Origin: Megalonaias nervosa | Taxonomy: Eukaryota; Mollusca; Bivalvia; Unionida; Unionidae | DNA length: 64,000 bases | NCBI GenBank assembly: GCA_016617855.1 | Contig: JAECUM010011080.1 | Location: forward strand, 1-64,000 | Direction of reading: 5' to 3' | Shown: positions 1 through 13,034 of the stretch, in pieces | Layout: each line of letters opens with the position of its first letter | Numbering within the stretch: position 1 is the first letter of the stretch | Program-made: the position numbers and the translations under genes | The notes under the pieces: generated by a model | Seen by the model: only the letters and a program-made list of their open reading frames with translations | Told to the model about the DNA's origin: nothing | Database searches by the model: none

Positions 1-59
1 TGCAAGAGGAAGAAGTTAATCCTGTTTTTGTTAATCCTGTTTTTGATTTATACGTATAA
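1..59 (+). other. possible 3' end of a coding region
   Basis: A frame open from the window edge (base 3) ends with TAA at 57-59 and is followed at once by an AATAAA-type signal around 61-67. The 19 codons contain a tandem duplication of a VNPVF motif. I do not recognise it. It could be the C-terminus of a mobile-element gene lying outside the window, or chance. Confidence 0.2.
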
Positions 60-397
60 AAAATAAAGATTTTTATTATTTGCATTTTCTAAACCTTTCT
101 TCAATATGGAGAACATTATGTTATTCATTATAAAGCTCCTTGCATCAGATAGCGCTCAGTTCTATTATTTGATTTTTTTTCTTGGTGAAATTATTCAATT
201 GACTCCTCGGGTATATGTTACTAATGTAATATGTTCAGTTTTGCGATGTTTAGATTACTTATATACATCGATGTTACTAATATCGAAAATAATAACAGTA
301 ATGTCTCTTAACCTTCATATACAAATTTGTCACATTAAATACAATAATCAGCCTTCATGATTACCGTATATATTAGTGATCTGTATTATATCGGTCA

Positions 398-401
<4 letters not shown>

Positions 402-457
<56 letters not shown>

Positions 458-458
458 T
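402..458. repeat. (AAT)n microsatellite
   Basis: About 18 uninterrupted AAT units. Flanking bases 60-400 and 459-1109 hold no gene I can support; they are AT-rich non-coding sequence. Confidence 0.95.
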
Positions 459-1109
459 TAATATGTATTTATAGTTATTTGTAGTGAGTGTATATCTGAG
501 ACCGGGATTGGGGTTGTGAGCAGTTTCTTTAGGATATATTCTTGTTTAAAAAAAAAACCTCCGCCGCTTTGTGATTTACATTCCATTACTGCGGATTTCA
601 AGGTAGGGTGGAGTTATTGGAAAGGTTATATATTTCATGGAAGTTATTTAACAACTCCAGGTATTATATTTTCAAACAGATAGAAAAAGAAACCAGCAAT
701 TTAAGTAAAATCAACAAGTTATTTATTTCTCTACAATAAAAGTGAAACTTCATGAGACACTTACAGTTTTGTGAATTAAATCCAAAATAATTCTTACTGT
801 TCTGTCACAAGTCCAAAAATGTAGAATGTTCCCAAAATATAGTATGTTCCGAATGAATTCCAATAGCCTTGAATGTCCTGATGTACCACAATGATGCAAT
901 CCAGAATGTCTTTAAATGAGTTCACAATAATCCCAAAGTAGTGTTTTAGTCCAGAAGTCTATGAGCACTTTGTAATTTCAATGAATAATTTAAATAGATA
1001 AATCCCCCCCCCCGTAAAATCTGTACACAACTGTAAACTCTGATAGCAAATAGATTCCGCATACTGAGCTTAAAAACAGGAATGAATTATTTTTTTTTAC
1101 AATATATAT

Positions 1110-1243
1110 AGTATGTACGCTGTATCAATGATATATCACGAGATGTATAAATTTTTCATTAAAAGGAAACGAACGTTGCTGAGTTTCCTTTTAGTGAAAA
1201 ATTTATACAGCGAGAGGTATATCATTGATACAGCGTACATACT
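1110..1243. repeat. 134-bp near-perfect palindrome (hairpin MITE-like)
   Basis: Two 61-bp arms (1110-1170 and 1183-1243) are nearly perfect reverse complements around a 12-base loop. The outer ends read AGTATGTACGCTG and CAGCGTACATACT, flanked by TA-rich sequence. The form fits a fold-back, MITE-like non-autonomous DNA element. No coding capacity; the short ORFs across it come from the symmetry. Confidence 0.8.
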
Positions 1244-1691
1244 GTACATATATTTTATTTATATCACATACAAATACATATATTTGCCCTTTGAACGGAG
1301 TTCAGATTTACGACAGGCAGCTGTGTATTGACCGAGTGAATGAACTCCTCACATCTCCGAGTGTGTCCGCTACAAAATGTAGTTCTATGCCTTTTGTAGC
1401 TATTCACAATTTGCATATTGATAAGCTGATTGTTTTCTTTTTTAGTTTTTATTTTTCTTCACATTGATTAAATGAATATAATACATTCTTATGTTATAAA
1501 CATGAAAGATGGTTTTAATGATAAAAGTAGAGCACTATATAAACACATAGCTACGCCATTCACATGAACGCTGCCATTCATGTACCGGCGCTTGGAAATT
1601 AATGTGGAATATAGACTAATACAATAGTATTGGTATATCAAATTGCTTTATACCAACACTTTAAATGCCATGTTATTTTTAATGTATGTGG

Positions 1692-1695
<4 letters not shown>

Positions 1696-1749
<54 letters not shown>

Positions 1750-1765
1750 TAAACATACATATATG

Positions 1766-1828
<63 letters not shown>
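1696..1828. repeat. two (TA)n tracts
   Basis: Alternating TA runs at about 1696-1742 and 1769-1828 are separated by a short spacer. ORFs reading Tyr-Ile repeats here are artefacts. Confidence 0.95.
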
Positions 1829-1831
<3 letters not shown>

Positions 1832-2019
1832 CATTACAACGCAATAGAATCTATATATATATATCTGATGGAAAAATCTTAGTCTAACTGTAAATAAGAT
1901 TGACCTGAACTCTTTTTACATAGATAAGTCTGTTTCTAGAATAGTCTCAACTAAAAATATATGTCAGCATGCCATTCTAACTTGCAAAAGTTAAGCACAC
2001 CGTAAAAATATACATGATA

Positions 2020-2225
2020 TATACACACTCATACATACACAAACACGCACGCAATACATCCATCCCTCCATACCTCCATACATACATACATCCATCTATC
2101 CATCCATCCGTCCAATCCATCCATCCATCCATCCATAGATACCATACATACATACACACATGCATGCATGCATGCATGTATGCATGCATCCATCCATCCA
2201 TCCATATATACATACATACACATTT
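2020..2225. repeat. CATC/CATA/CATG-rich microsatellite block
   Basis: Mixed tetranucleotide runs based on CATC, CATA and TGCA. They keep several frames open on both strands and give meaningless Met/His/Cys/Trp-rich ORFs. Confidence 0.9.
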
Positions 2226-2719
2226 GCTGTCTCATGAAGAGAGAATTTATGCGCCAGATCAATTTTGCTTCTTCTCATATGCGCTGCATTTCGTACGTCA
2301 TGTACCTAGCTAATTGCGATATCCTGTTTGTGCTTTGCTTGGATGTTCGACCAGATCGAAAGCAATCAATACAACAATAAACAATTGTGTTTGAAGTTTT
2401 ATTTTTCGAACGATACGCTGAAGAGCCACGACTCAGAACACGCATGTCTTTGTTACAGACTGCACAGGCTTTTATTTATATAAAGTTTCTAATAAATGGA
2501 AATTGTGAACTCGGTATACCGCGATCGAACTACTTCCATTTATTGGTTTGTCCGTTTTCGTGTTATACTGAACTGGTTTTGCATTATTGACATACTGGTT
2601 AATGATGTTTCCTTTACTTCACGCAAGAAATCAATATCACAAGCAGAAAATACTTCGTCTTAAATATGCATCATTATTGATAAGTGTACAGAGCATCGCA
2701 TGCTAAATATTGTATTCAT

Positions 2720-3005
2720 AATTTGTGTTATAGATATCCTTGGTTTTGTATTTGTATTTTGTGTTATAGATGTCCTCATTTTGTATTCATATTTTGTGTC
2801 ATAGATGTCATCGATTGGAATGGATATTTTATGTTATAGATGTCATCAGTCATGTATTCATATTTTGTCTCATAGATGTCTTCGGTTTTGTTTTCACATT
2901 TTGTGGTATAGATGTCCTCGGTTTTGCATTCATATTTTGTGTTAAAGATGTCCTCGGTTTTGCTTTCATATTTTGTGTTATATATGTCCCTAGTTTTGCC
3001 TTTAA
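2720..3005. repeat. 36-37 bp minisatellite, about 8 diverged copies
   Basis: The unit is centred on GTTATAGATGTCCTCGGTTTTG followed by a CATATTTTGT segment and repeats about every 36-37 bp. It keeps one plus frame open as a false membrane-protein-like ORF. The neighbouring 2226-2719 stretch holds nothing I can support. Confidence 0.8.
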
Positions 3006-4613
3006 AAGTTTAGAAAGGAAACTAAGTGTAGCAATATTTATCTGTTTGACTTATTGTTTTCAACACAATGGCGGCATAGATCGGATGGAGGAGCATGAAT
3101 TTGAATTTGGAGTGTTAAAGTCGTACTTTACAGATAAGACTTATACAGGTACACGTATAATTTTAATTTTTTTCAATTGAAGAAAGAAGAAAGTAACACT
3201 TTTGGTTTTCAATCTCTGTACGCCACTGTGCCAAGCGTTAATCATTACCTTTACACCACCAGTCCAGTTAGTAGTATTATCTTTGTTTTGTATATATTTA
3301 TGAAAACTGTGCTTTAAAATCAAATGAACCTATTGACGTTTTAGGCAAGTGTTATTATAACTGAGATATGACACATTTTAAGTAGTTTACTATCCATTTT
3401 CTATATCCTAAATATCATTTATTCCACATGATTCACTCAATGTGATAGCATTCTTCTCTCTGAATAGATTGTCTTCTACAACGTACAGCTCTTGTACCGT
3501 CTTTAATTCTCTACAAGAATCGTGTAATTTATGTTCAACAAGTTGACAACTCAACAACTTCGCATCATTTTGAGAAGAACAAAAAAAATAGTTTCCAAAG
3601 AATACTTTCATGTACACCTCACATTTTCGCACCAGCAGAGATATACTTGGTACAAGCTGACTATAGGAACAGAAGACAAAACCTACAGACGAACTGAAAT
3701 ACAACCCGAATAGTTATTTATTTACTATTTTATTTCACAGAATGGATCCATTCACACAAATTGATTAAAATTACTCTGAAAAGTTTGTTTTTAACTTCGC
3801 AAATATCCGTTTAGGTGGTGATAGGGATGAAAATTGCATAAAACATAATGTATTAATTCTTCTTAATCTAGTTATTAAATATTCATATTTTATTTTATTA
3901 TTTTATAATTTGTTTCTTAAATTTAATCATTTATGTTGTTTGTGGAGTATCTTATGCAGAGTAATAACGAACAAATGCCTTTATTTCTAATATGGAGAAC
4001 GTTTATGGTCCAACTTAATTCTTTCGCAAAATGTCATGATTAACCCTTACTACCACTTGACAAAATATCGCGATTGGCGATACATGTACCGAAAGTTAAT
4101 CCCATCCAAAACGGTACCCGTCTGGCTAAAATTGTGCTTTTCAACTTTCTTCTACCATTTTATCACGTGACATTATAACGTCGGCACGAGCCAATGACGC
4201 CATAGAGGTACCAATTCAACTCTTATCGGTATTGTAAAATTTTATGATAAAGCAAAAGTGATACAAGTATGGGAGAAAAAGTATACGGCTTTCCACTTTT
4301 ATAGCCAAAGTGGCGATATCACTTTTGGAACTACTTGTTCCCATTTAGGAAATATATCTGCCCTAATGTACGTTATTCAAACTTGTATTTCTGTATTTAG
4401 GCCTGCTTCATTTTTCATCTTCTGCTTCTTTTCTCTCTCCCTCCCTTCCTCTCTCCATCCACACAGATGTACATAATTGCTATATATAAGATTTGTCAAC
4501 TGTAGAATTTCTAGTGTACACTAATGCAGTGAGTGAGGTGCCCTTCAAAAATTAGGTGATTTTATGGGCCGTTTAGAGGGCAATATTATTAAAATCGTAT
4601 CTACACGCTCCTA
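3006..4613. other. no supportable gene
   Basis: AT-rich non-coding sequence. A short open stretch at 3086-3150 begins with ATG and runs to a CAG/GTACAC junction that could be a splice donor, but there is no second exon or similarity to support it. Confidence 0.5.
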
Positions 4614-4872
4614 CTTGAAGATCTGAGAGCGACCGCTTAGGGGTCATGTTCTGGTGAGCTTTGAATTAGCCAAGGGAAATGCAGCTTTCAGAAATCGGAA
4701 AGTGAATCAAATCGTTCGGCAAACAGTGATGCTCTTCTTCCTTACTGCTCAGTCTCCCAAACGTGATGATATAAAACTTCATCTGATTGGCTGATAAAAA
4801 TAGCAATTATGGTAATAACATCGGTCACCAGAATATGACTCCTAAGCAGTGGCTGTCAGATCTTCAAATATA
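4614..4872. repeat. inverted-repeat element, arms about 47 bp
   Basis: The left arm (about 4614-4663) contains GAAGATCTGAGAGCGACCGC and the right arm (about 4826-4872) carries its imperfect complement, with about 165 bp between. It is consistent with a small non-autonomous DNA transposon or one hairpin end of one. No ORF. Confidence 0.6.
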
Positions 4873-5039
4873 AAAGGATAAAAAGAAAATCGACTTGTGT
4901 TGATTTGGATCTCGAAATGTTATTTCACGTAAAGCAATGTTTTCCTCCAGGTCTTGAGGTCAGCCACTGTCTAATTGCTTTAACAATGTCTTTCTTACTC
5001 AGTGGATCAACAGTGTTTACATTCATTAGCACCTGAAAC

Positions 5040-6110
5040 GTGTCTGGATTTATACAGTTTCTGAGTATTCACCTTCGCAAACGATGTCCTTGACCCGGTC
5101 TTTTAGGAAAGGAGGATATCCACTTACTGAGTTGTCCCTGCACCCCTTAGCAGTGTTTTTATGAAGAAGTTTGCAGTGAGGGAATGTGTCAAAAGTTCTT
5201 GAAAAGTCTAATATTGCTACATCCACTTGTTTTCTTCAGTCGAAGGATAGTAGGAGATCGTGTAAAGTGACTAGTAGTTGTGATTTAGTAGAAAAGCCGG
5301 ATCGAAAGCCATGATTTAGTTTAGTAAGGATTCTGTGTGTCGAAGTGTCTCATCATGTGGTTACAAATGATGTGTTCAAGAATTTTACATGACAGTCACG
5401 TTAAAGATACCGGTCTGCATTTTTCTGCTAAGTGTCTATCCCCCTTCTTGATGACAGGGAAGATGTGAACATTTCTGAAGTCATGTTGAAGAAGGTGTCC
5501 TGTGAGAGTTGAAAGATGTTAAGTAGATGATTAGAAAGTTCATCGAGACTATGCTTGGTATGTTGTCAGGTCTTATGGCCTTGGATGTATTTATATTGAG
5601 TAGTTGTTTGAGAACTCCTTTGACTTCGATGTTTAAGTGTTGGATATATTGGAGGTTTTTCTGAACTGTAACTTTTATTAGAGTTGTCACTATTTCTGGT
5701 AAAGACCGATTGGAATTGCTCATCTAAGGTGTCTGGCTTCGTATTAGAAAATGTAATAAAATTGCAATTTCTGCTTGAGAGGTGCTGTGTCGATGTTGTC
5801 CTGTTTCTTTGTTTTGTCATTTCCAGAATAGTTTGGGGTTCTTTAATATTAACCCTTCACGAATAATATTGTTGACATGGTCCCATTCTGCCCTTCTGAA
5901 TTGTATTTTGCGTTCTTTCTGGAATTGCCTGTACTTGGTCCAACTTTTTTGCTTCTTTGATTGTTTGTAGAGTCGTGTCCTTTCTTGTTTGCAGGTTGTC
6001 GTTGGCAGGTTTGATGTCGGAGTCCACAATAACCATGTCATGATCTGATTTATACTCTTGTTGTTCGTAGGTGCCGCTTTGTATGTTTAACCAGTGTTTC
6101 AATACACTAG
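5040..6110 (-). pseudogene. decayed non-LTR retrotransposon (endonuclease-RT fragment)
   Basis: On the minus strand, broken frames carry pieces of a LINE ORF2 in the correct order. Near 6050 there is the end of an APE-type endonuclease (SDHDMVIVDSD). Near 5590 comes the start of the reverse transcriptase (LLNINTSKAIRPDNIPS), and near 5410-5460 an RT segment (VIKKGDRHLAEKCRPVSL). The fragments lie in different frames with stops between, and the catalytic YADD region is not present. The style is Jockey/CR1-like rather than L1-like. It has not been active for a long time. Confidence 0.8.
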
Positions 6111-6996
6111 TGTATGCGTGATCAAGGGACAGCTGAATTATTTTTCATTAAACTTGAATTTGAAACATCTTGATGAACACAATAGCACTTAAACAAGACG
6201 ATATAAATACTTAAGTGGTTTTGCCGAAATTCTGAGTCAGTCTTTCATCTTTATTTCAACTCAGCCAAAGGATGACCGATTTTTAATCAATGACTCAAAA
6301 GCTATCAAGACCACGTTTGATCCTTTTATCACTTATAATACCTAAAAAGCATCATACATTTGGCCTGAACTCTCCAGATTACAACAATAAAGTAATCAAT
6401 TAACAGCTTGTGTATACACGCTGGCCTCAGTGGCATTACGGGGCCACGCATCATTGCACAGGCTGCAACACTTATTTGAACAGTTCCGGTACCCACAAGA
6501 CTGGCTCAAGCTAGTTCCAGCACATAAATATCCAAAACGGTATTTAAGAATCACATGTATGCTAAAATCATGTGAGTGCTAGTTATAATAACCAAGGCAA
6601 TCTGTTCCCAATCCATAAATCACATACTTCGCTTTGAACACAAAGTTCACAGCTTTCGATAGAAATATGGTAAGTCGATGATCTTCATAAGGGTAAGAGG
6701 CATACACGAGGATAAATACTAATTTTTTACTAGTATTTTAACATCTTGAAAATAAATCTCCGCATTTCATCAGCGCGTCGAAGTTTTCTCACCAAATTAG
6801 ATTCTTCTTTTCGACGAGCCTGACGGGCACCACACTTAGAATACTTGTTGGGGGGGTGGGGTAGCGATCTGAAATTAGAGGGTCCCTTAGCGTCGAACTG
6901 TCAGATGTTTTGAACACTGTCACCATACACGCAACAGAGTGGAAACTGGTTCAAGGGATTTTGCCAAAAGTTGCATGATATATATTTAACTTCATC

Positions 6997-6999
<3 letters not shown>
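6111..6999. other. no supportable gene
   Basis: Non-coding sequence with short G/C homopolymers near 6851. Nothing recognisable. Confidence 0.5.

Positions 7000-7054
<55 letters not shown>
7000..7054. repeat. (GA)n microsatellite
   Basis: About 27 GA units. The Arg-Glu repeat ORF across it is an artefact. Confidence 0.95.
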
Positions 7055-7058
<4 letters not shown>

Positions 7059-7431
7059 TTTCATTCGCTAACACATGCAATAACCCCTACTATCCCCATG
7101 ATAAAGCCAGTGTTTTATTTATTTGTCTAAGAATTAATGATCAAAACTATTTTCCCCCTTCCAAGAACACATGACTGTGCATTAAAACGATGTCATCCGA
7201 ACGGCGGCAGTAGCAAAAAGTTTTTACTTACACAGAAATAAACGTGAAAGCATCTCGAAGTCTGCCTGCTATTTTCGTCTCCTACTACACCTTAAGGAGT
7301 CACAAGTCCATATTACTCCAGTAATTACGTCGTACGTGCATGGTACACCATTCAGCTATTACAGTTAAAATTTTTGTGTGAAGGTAAGAGAGACAGTCCA
7401 ACAAAGAAGAAGTAATCTTTTGTAAATCAAA

Positions 7432-7432
<1 letters not shown>

Positions 7433-7513
<81 letters not shown>
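7433..7513. repeat. compound (ATT)n-(AGT)n microsatellite
   Basis: An ATT run passes directly into an AGT run. The following 7514-8130 holds no gene I can support. Confidence 0.95.
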
Positions 7514-8130
7514 TAGTAGTAGTGATAGTAGTAGTAGTTTACTAGTTAATCAGTCATGATAGCAAACGAAGACTGGACAGTTCAGATGGACGAAGAAACA
7601 GAAAAACCGCAATGTTTCTCATTTCTACAAGCAACTAAATATTAGAATCGATCAGAGCCTAGCCAATCGATAACAAACCTGGCTTCTGTAGATGAAACTG
7701 CAGACGCTGCTGACGAGAAGTAATACTACCTAGGTACAAATGCCTCAACCCTGAAATAACATAATTGTTTATGACGAATTCCAGAATAGGGTGGAAATAA
7801 AGTAATAAAAGGTTCTCAAGGGAAAAAACTTAGAACAGTCACAGGACCAGACTGACTGACAGTAAAACATTTCCAAATGACTTGAAGACTGCTTATTTGT
7901 TATCTATAACACCTTTCCAACAAGTGTTAATATACACCATAAATATTTCGAATTGGATAGATACTATCAACTTTATCAAGATACAAAGGAATTAGCAAAT
8001 CTAAAACTGATGCAAGCAATTATGCCGGTATAACTTTAATATTAGTGATAGGCGAACTGTATATCTCGTTTCTTATCGAAATGAAAACGTTCGAGTTGGA
8101 ACATCATACCGATGGTTACGTACACGATTC

Positions 8131-8217
8131 TGAGTAAGAAAACGTTTTCGCGCAAACTCGAGTAAGAAAACGTTTTTGCGCAAACTCGAGTAAGAAAACG
8201 TTTTCGCGCAAACTCGA
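8131..8217. repeat. three tandem 28-bp units with AACGTT palindrome
   Basis: The unit GAGTAAGAAAACGTTTTCGC plus GCAAACTC occurs three times head to tail with a single base change. Each copy contains the perfect palindrome GAAAACGTTTTC. The block lies about 75 bp beyond the stop codon of MGAT4-like gene 1, in its 3' flank. Confidence 0.85.
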
Positions 8218-8291
8218 TCGTCAGTTAATAGAGGTCAGATAAAACCGAGCAGACTACATATGCATACTTGGATACATACAGCACGATATTA

Positions 8292-9460
8292 TTAGATTTT
8301 CATTGTAAAGATAGCAATTTCTCGGATTAATATCCAATCTCTTTGTGGTTTTGTGATACGTATTCTGAAGCAGGTTATAACATCGAAATATTTCTCTCCT
8401 TTAGATATTTTGGACACCTCAATTCTTCCATTCATAAGCTTTCCCAGAACTTCATAATTCTTGCAGCTCCTTTGTCTCCGTGACGTCTTCAAATTGTCTG
8501 AGCTGAATTCCAAAATTCCGGCTTCTATGAAATCTTGAAATTTCTCGGGTCCGCTCTGAAATCCAGATTCTAGTATGAATCTGTCAATGAGCTGAGGCTT
8601 ATCGAAAACAATATCTATTTGGGATTCTGGATAAACCATAAAACCCCAGAAAAACCCAGAGGTGTTAGGAGAATATGCTTGCTGTAACGTAAAATTCTGA
8701 AAAGTTTCTAAATTTGTTGTCAAAGTTGTAACTGGGTTGTCGCCCTTTAAATGTTTTGGCTCTAGGTAAAATAATGGATCTATATATTCACGAACCTGGC
8801 CTGGAAGTGAGGACATTTTCCCAATATGTCTGAATAGAGTCGGTAGTCTCACAAATCTCTCTTTTTGTTTCATTTTATCTAAAAAATATTGAAACAGAAA
8901 ATCGGCCGGTAATTCCCAATAATGGGTCTTTAGCAGCAGAATCAACACTGGAAGGTCGGAAGTACGAAACAACTTTCCAACTGAACCGTAAAATGTAAAT
9001 TCCAACATATACCAAAGCTGCCTATTTTCTGATATAAAGCTATGAATTTTTTTAATGTAGTCATCCGCTGCCTCAACATCATCTTCCAAATGAAGATAAT
9101 ATTCTGATTTATTCTTACAATAATTCATTAGGTATGCGTAGTCCAAAGCTTGCTTGGATCGCCATTGTACTCTTTCCATCGAATCGTTGAAATTTCTTTT
9201 CAAATTATCCAAAGACGGATAAATCTCATGTGGCACTTCCGTCAGTTCTAGAATGCCATCTTTGATGAATCTTACGTAATTCCGCCAGATGTTATTAATT
9301 ACAAGATGTCTGTAAATTTTGTCAGAATCGGACAGCTGAACAACAATAGTTACGTTTTGGAAAGGTTTGGAAGTTCTCTTGGACAGTAAGAAGTCTAAAG
9401 TATCAAAAAGGTAAAGACGACCAGTCCTGAAAACTGTTGCGATGCCGATCGTTAGAAACT
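8292..9460 (-). CDS. MGAT4-like glycosyltransferase (GT54), gene 1, last exon
   Basis: A single open exon of about 389 codons. It begins right after a polypyrimidine/TTTTAG acceptor (AG at 9462-9461) with a phase-1 split codon and ends at a TAG stop (8294-8292). It starts with the family segment FLTIGIATVFR, followed by VTIVVQLSDSD, the acidic metal/nucleotide-binding motif YYLHLEDDVEAADDYI (roughly residue 125 of the exon), and the conserved WYMLEFTFYGSVGKLF block. MGAT4 enzymes act in the Golgi and add beta-1,4-linked GlcNAc to the alpha-1,3 mannose arm of N-glycans; molluscs have many lineage-specific MGAT4-like copies whose substrates are unknown. No internal stop is seen. The exon matches the catalytic half of the family; the N-terminal anchor must lie upstream (see 19795-19904). 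Gene 2 at 26.9-28.1 kb is a paralogue on the same strand. Confidence 0.88.
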
Positions 9461-11682
9461 CTAAAAGGAGAGCAAATACTGAGATTAGAAAAAAAAATAT
9501 GATAAAATGAGGGATGTTGAATCATGTTCGGGTTTTGGAAGGACTAAACTCTAAATCGTCTTTTCGCCAATTTAAAGATACTTCTGTAAACTAACAAGAG
9601 CAAATGTATACCTTCCGAAACAATAATTTAGGTGCTTTGCAGGGAAAGCTACACGTTAATAAACAACATCGTATTCTGCGAAAGAAAAGTAATAATTAAT
9701 ATATTGTATTTTTGTTCCAAAGCACGTAAAAACTTCTTCTAGCTAAGGACCAAAGGCGTACTGCAATAATTACAGTAATACAGTTAATTACGTAAATATA
9801 TGTCTATGTCATAACTTCAATTCAATTCAATTCAATTCAGTTCAATTCATTTCAATGCGACTCAACCAGTTCAATTCAGAAGTTAAAGCATCATTGTTTT
9901 AGCAGTTATACATTAGACTCAAATATTGATTAAAGGGAAATAACCTGTTTCCTTCATGTACATATGCACCCACAGACAAGTCTAGGAAAAAGCCGATATA
10001 AAATTATATCGGTATTTTCTAAAGAGTGGCTATCAAGTAAAATCATTAATTAGTAAGTGAAGTGTTTAATTTCTAAATTTTCAGTATAAAATAAGAAAAA
10101 TTATTTCGAATAGCTGATCCAAATATAAACAAAGGGAGATAATTGCATGGATATAAACAGATTGATACACAAAACATGCAGTTTCTATCTTTATCTTCTG
10201 ACAGACGACATTGTCGTTTGAACACTACATAGTTTCCTATCAACTAGACCTAAGGAAAGTGAATTTGTTTGCTATAGTTTATAAAGACACCATAAAACTA
10301 AATTAAATTGCTGGTTCTATTTGTCAGGCCATTCGTATGGAATGGAACAAAAACTTATATGCAATGAATTCTATGTCTATGTAATTAATCATATTGATAT
10401 TGGTGCAAGATATTCCAGAAAAAAAACCCCAAGGGAAACCCAACTTTTTTCCTTTCGGACATTTCCAAGAAGTAGCACTGCCTCCACCTGTAAAGAAAAT
10501 CAATTTAAATTTGAACTACAAATTTTATGATATGACTACTGTGTTAATTACGTCAATGTAGCATAATTGTCATTTATCACACCGTTGGTAAGCTTTACAT
10601 GCAGTCTGTGCAGTTTAATAATTTTGGTATGTTAGCATATTAACATATCACATTATGTAAATCTAACTGGTCCAAATAAGCTCGTAAAATTCTTTTGCAG
10701 TATTTACTTTACTGATTGGCTGTGATCGTGGGAATTTTCCTTTCCCCGCCATCTGGAAGAATTTTTATTTTTTTATTTTAGTGTTACTATCAACAATTCT
10801 GCGGTCATGTTTCTAAATGATTGCCCAAGAGGAATTGGGGACAAAATGGTTACGTTTGTCGGAATATGGCTAATTTACCCCAAATGGGGCTAGTTACAAA
10901 TGAAATTAACCGTATCGGTCAATGGAGAGAGAGTAAACCTGCTGATTCCACACCATCACTGTCACAAGCGTGGTTTAAATGTTAACCGATAGAAGTAAAT
11001 AACTTCTCTTTCTTTCTCAAAGAATGTCGACATATGTTGTTCTCCCAACCGACTGAAAGGTATTTAAGCATACTATTCTTCCAAATCAAATAATGCAATA
11101 TCCAGTCAAAAATATATTAAATCTGGAATTACTATACTCGGTAAAATCCTTAGTGTAGACAGAGTGCAATTTCTGCATCCAGTAAATACCTTCACACGAA
11201 AATGCTACAAGTGAAATGCTACTTTCTTTCTGCCGTATCCGACACTGCATTTGTTGTGAATGTCCATCTTAGCGAAATTGGCAGTTTTTAGGTGGAAATT
11301 ATGTAAACAGTCTTATCGAAATCCGTGTATATTTGCGTCAACTACTCTAACCTGACCCGAGTGAACTAAGTGACATCACACAGGAATTTTCAAAGGTTAT
11401 TCAGTGTTGAAAAATGATATTGTCTGTGTCAAATGTTGTACTTATTTGGAAGGACAGATGCTCTTTGGATTATAATTTGTAAACAAAACTACGTTTAAAT
11501 GTTACTGGCTATTAGATAGAGCATTATTAATTCCTCTATCGTCTTCGACTATTTTTATATTACGCGCAAGAGTTGAAAGTTGCAGCGTCTGAGCCAGAAT
11601 AAACGAAATCATTTCTTCTACTTTCTCTCTAAACTCTTTCCATTAAAATAAAAATTGTCTTTATCAGATTAAAAAAAAAATA
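9461..11682. other. probable intron of MGAT4-like gene 1
   Basis: AT-rich sequence without supportable coding exons. A pentanucleotide AATTC run lies at about 9818-9850. The ORF at 10321-10530 has no family features. Confidence 0.45.
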
Positions 11683-11743
11683 AATGGGTAATGATCTAAC
11701 ATTGAGTTTATGAATCTCGAATAACTTCCAGCTTTCCCCCAAG
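11683..11743. repeat. half copy of the 30802-30920 hairpin element
   Basis: The segment AAATGGGTAATGATCTAACA through AACTTCCAGCTTT matches the left half of the palindrome at 30802-30860 with scattered differences, including the outer AAATGGGTAA and the central CCAGCTTT. It shows that the hairpin is a dispersed family. Confidence 0.6.
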
Positions 11744-13034
11744 GCGCTCAAAAACTGGAATTTAGTATTAAATCTGTACCAATTTAAGATTTTATATATA
11801 AAGCCATACGTTGGAAATACGTAACAACCGAGGCATCCAAATGTATTTTGAAGTAATTTTAATACACTCTTCTGCGGTTTGGTCAAATAATATCAGCATT
11901 TTCCATCATGTGCTAATTGTAAATGAATTGTATGAAACTCTTCGAACAACTTCAATCCATTGCTCGACAAGACTCGCAAAGAATCGTGTCATAAATTCCA
12001 TCTGAAATGAATACTCATGCAAGATAATATATTTATTAATTAAATATGATTATATTAGTGGTGCCTGCCAATTAACGAAGAGAGTATACCTTTGCGTATT
12101 GGTGGGATAATTATGCTGGTTTAATTATGATGAAAGGCTTTATGTTTACTTGACAATGTTCAATTATTCCTTTTCCTCTTCATACAATTAGTGCTAGGTT
12201 TAGTTTCGGGTTTAAACTGGAGTTGTTTTGTTAGACAACTGTATATCAATTAGCTCTCGCAGGACAAATACAAACAAAAATTTGGGCTGTGACCAGAAGC
12301 TTGGTTAACCTTTAATTACTGTCAAGGTTTGTTTGTGGTTTTGATATGAACAGACGGATTCATGTATAGAATTTAAGTAAATATATTAGTGATGGTTCAG
12401 ACTGAATTATATGTCCGGTCACAATCGCCCAAAACACACTCATTACAATTAAGGTAGCACCTGAAGCTTTTCACTGTTTTCTGTACTGGTCATTCATTAT
12501 TTTGGCAAGCTCATAGTTCAGTACGAGCATACTAAAACATTATAGCAGTCAAACGTTGTACAAACAAAATAGGATTTCCTTATCAGTTACATATGGCTCT
12601 TTCATTCGAATGCAATAGCTTTTAAGTTAAACTGGATGGAAAAATATTTTCTCGCAGCGTAAATTTTATACGGAGCATTTACTCGTTCAAGATGCATTTT
12701 CTTCGAAGCCGTGAAGATTCATACAAATCAAATGCAATTTGATATGCAGTGTTTACTGATGAGCAATCGTTTGTTTTCTGCAGATACCAAAGGTGTATTG
12801 ATGAAGTCGGTTACTAGATGTGTAAGGAAGGCAATTAATACGGCAACGATTAGCAGTTTCTTTGTTTCTAGATCCCTTGTACCCGTAACCCATTTAGAAT
12901 AAATACTATGAGTAGGTGAGTTGGTTTAGAATGAAAGGATACACATTTATATATTGAAAATCTCTCGACGAGAAGGGAGTGCCAGTTGATGAAATCTTTT
13001 AACTCTGTCACAAGTAACAGGTTTTATGTTTTTT
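11744..13034. other. no supportable gene (intron candidate)
   Basis: AT-rich sequence; open frames are short and featureless. Confidence 0.45.

Noticed and set aside
1638..1844. Tyr-Ile repeat membrane protein
   Set aside because: Translation of (TA)n tracts; the same holds for 61691-61940.
1977..2313. Overlapping ORFs rich in Met, His, Cys and Trp on both strands
   Set aside because: CATC/CATG tetranucleotide repeats keep frames open on both strands.
2770..3180. Cys/Phe-rich transmembrane-like ORF of 136 codons
   Set aside because: Lies on a 36-37 bp minisatellite; hydrophobicity follows from T-rich units.
6971..7174. Arg-Glu repeat protein
   Set aside because: It is the translation of a (GA)n microsatellite; the same holds for 18349-18578, 25923-26114 and 34822-35068.
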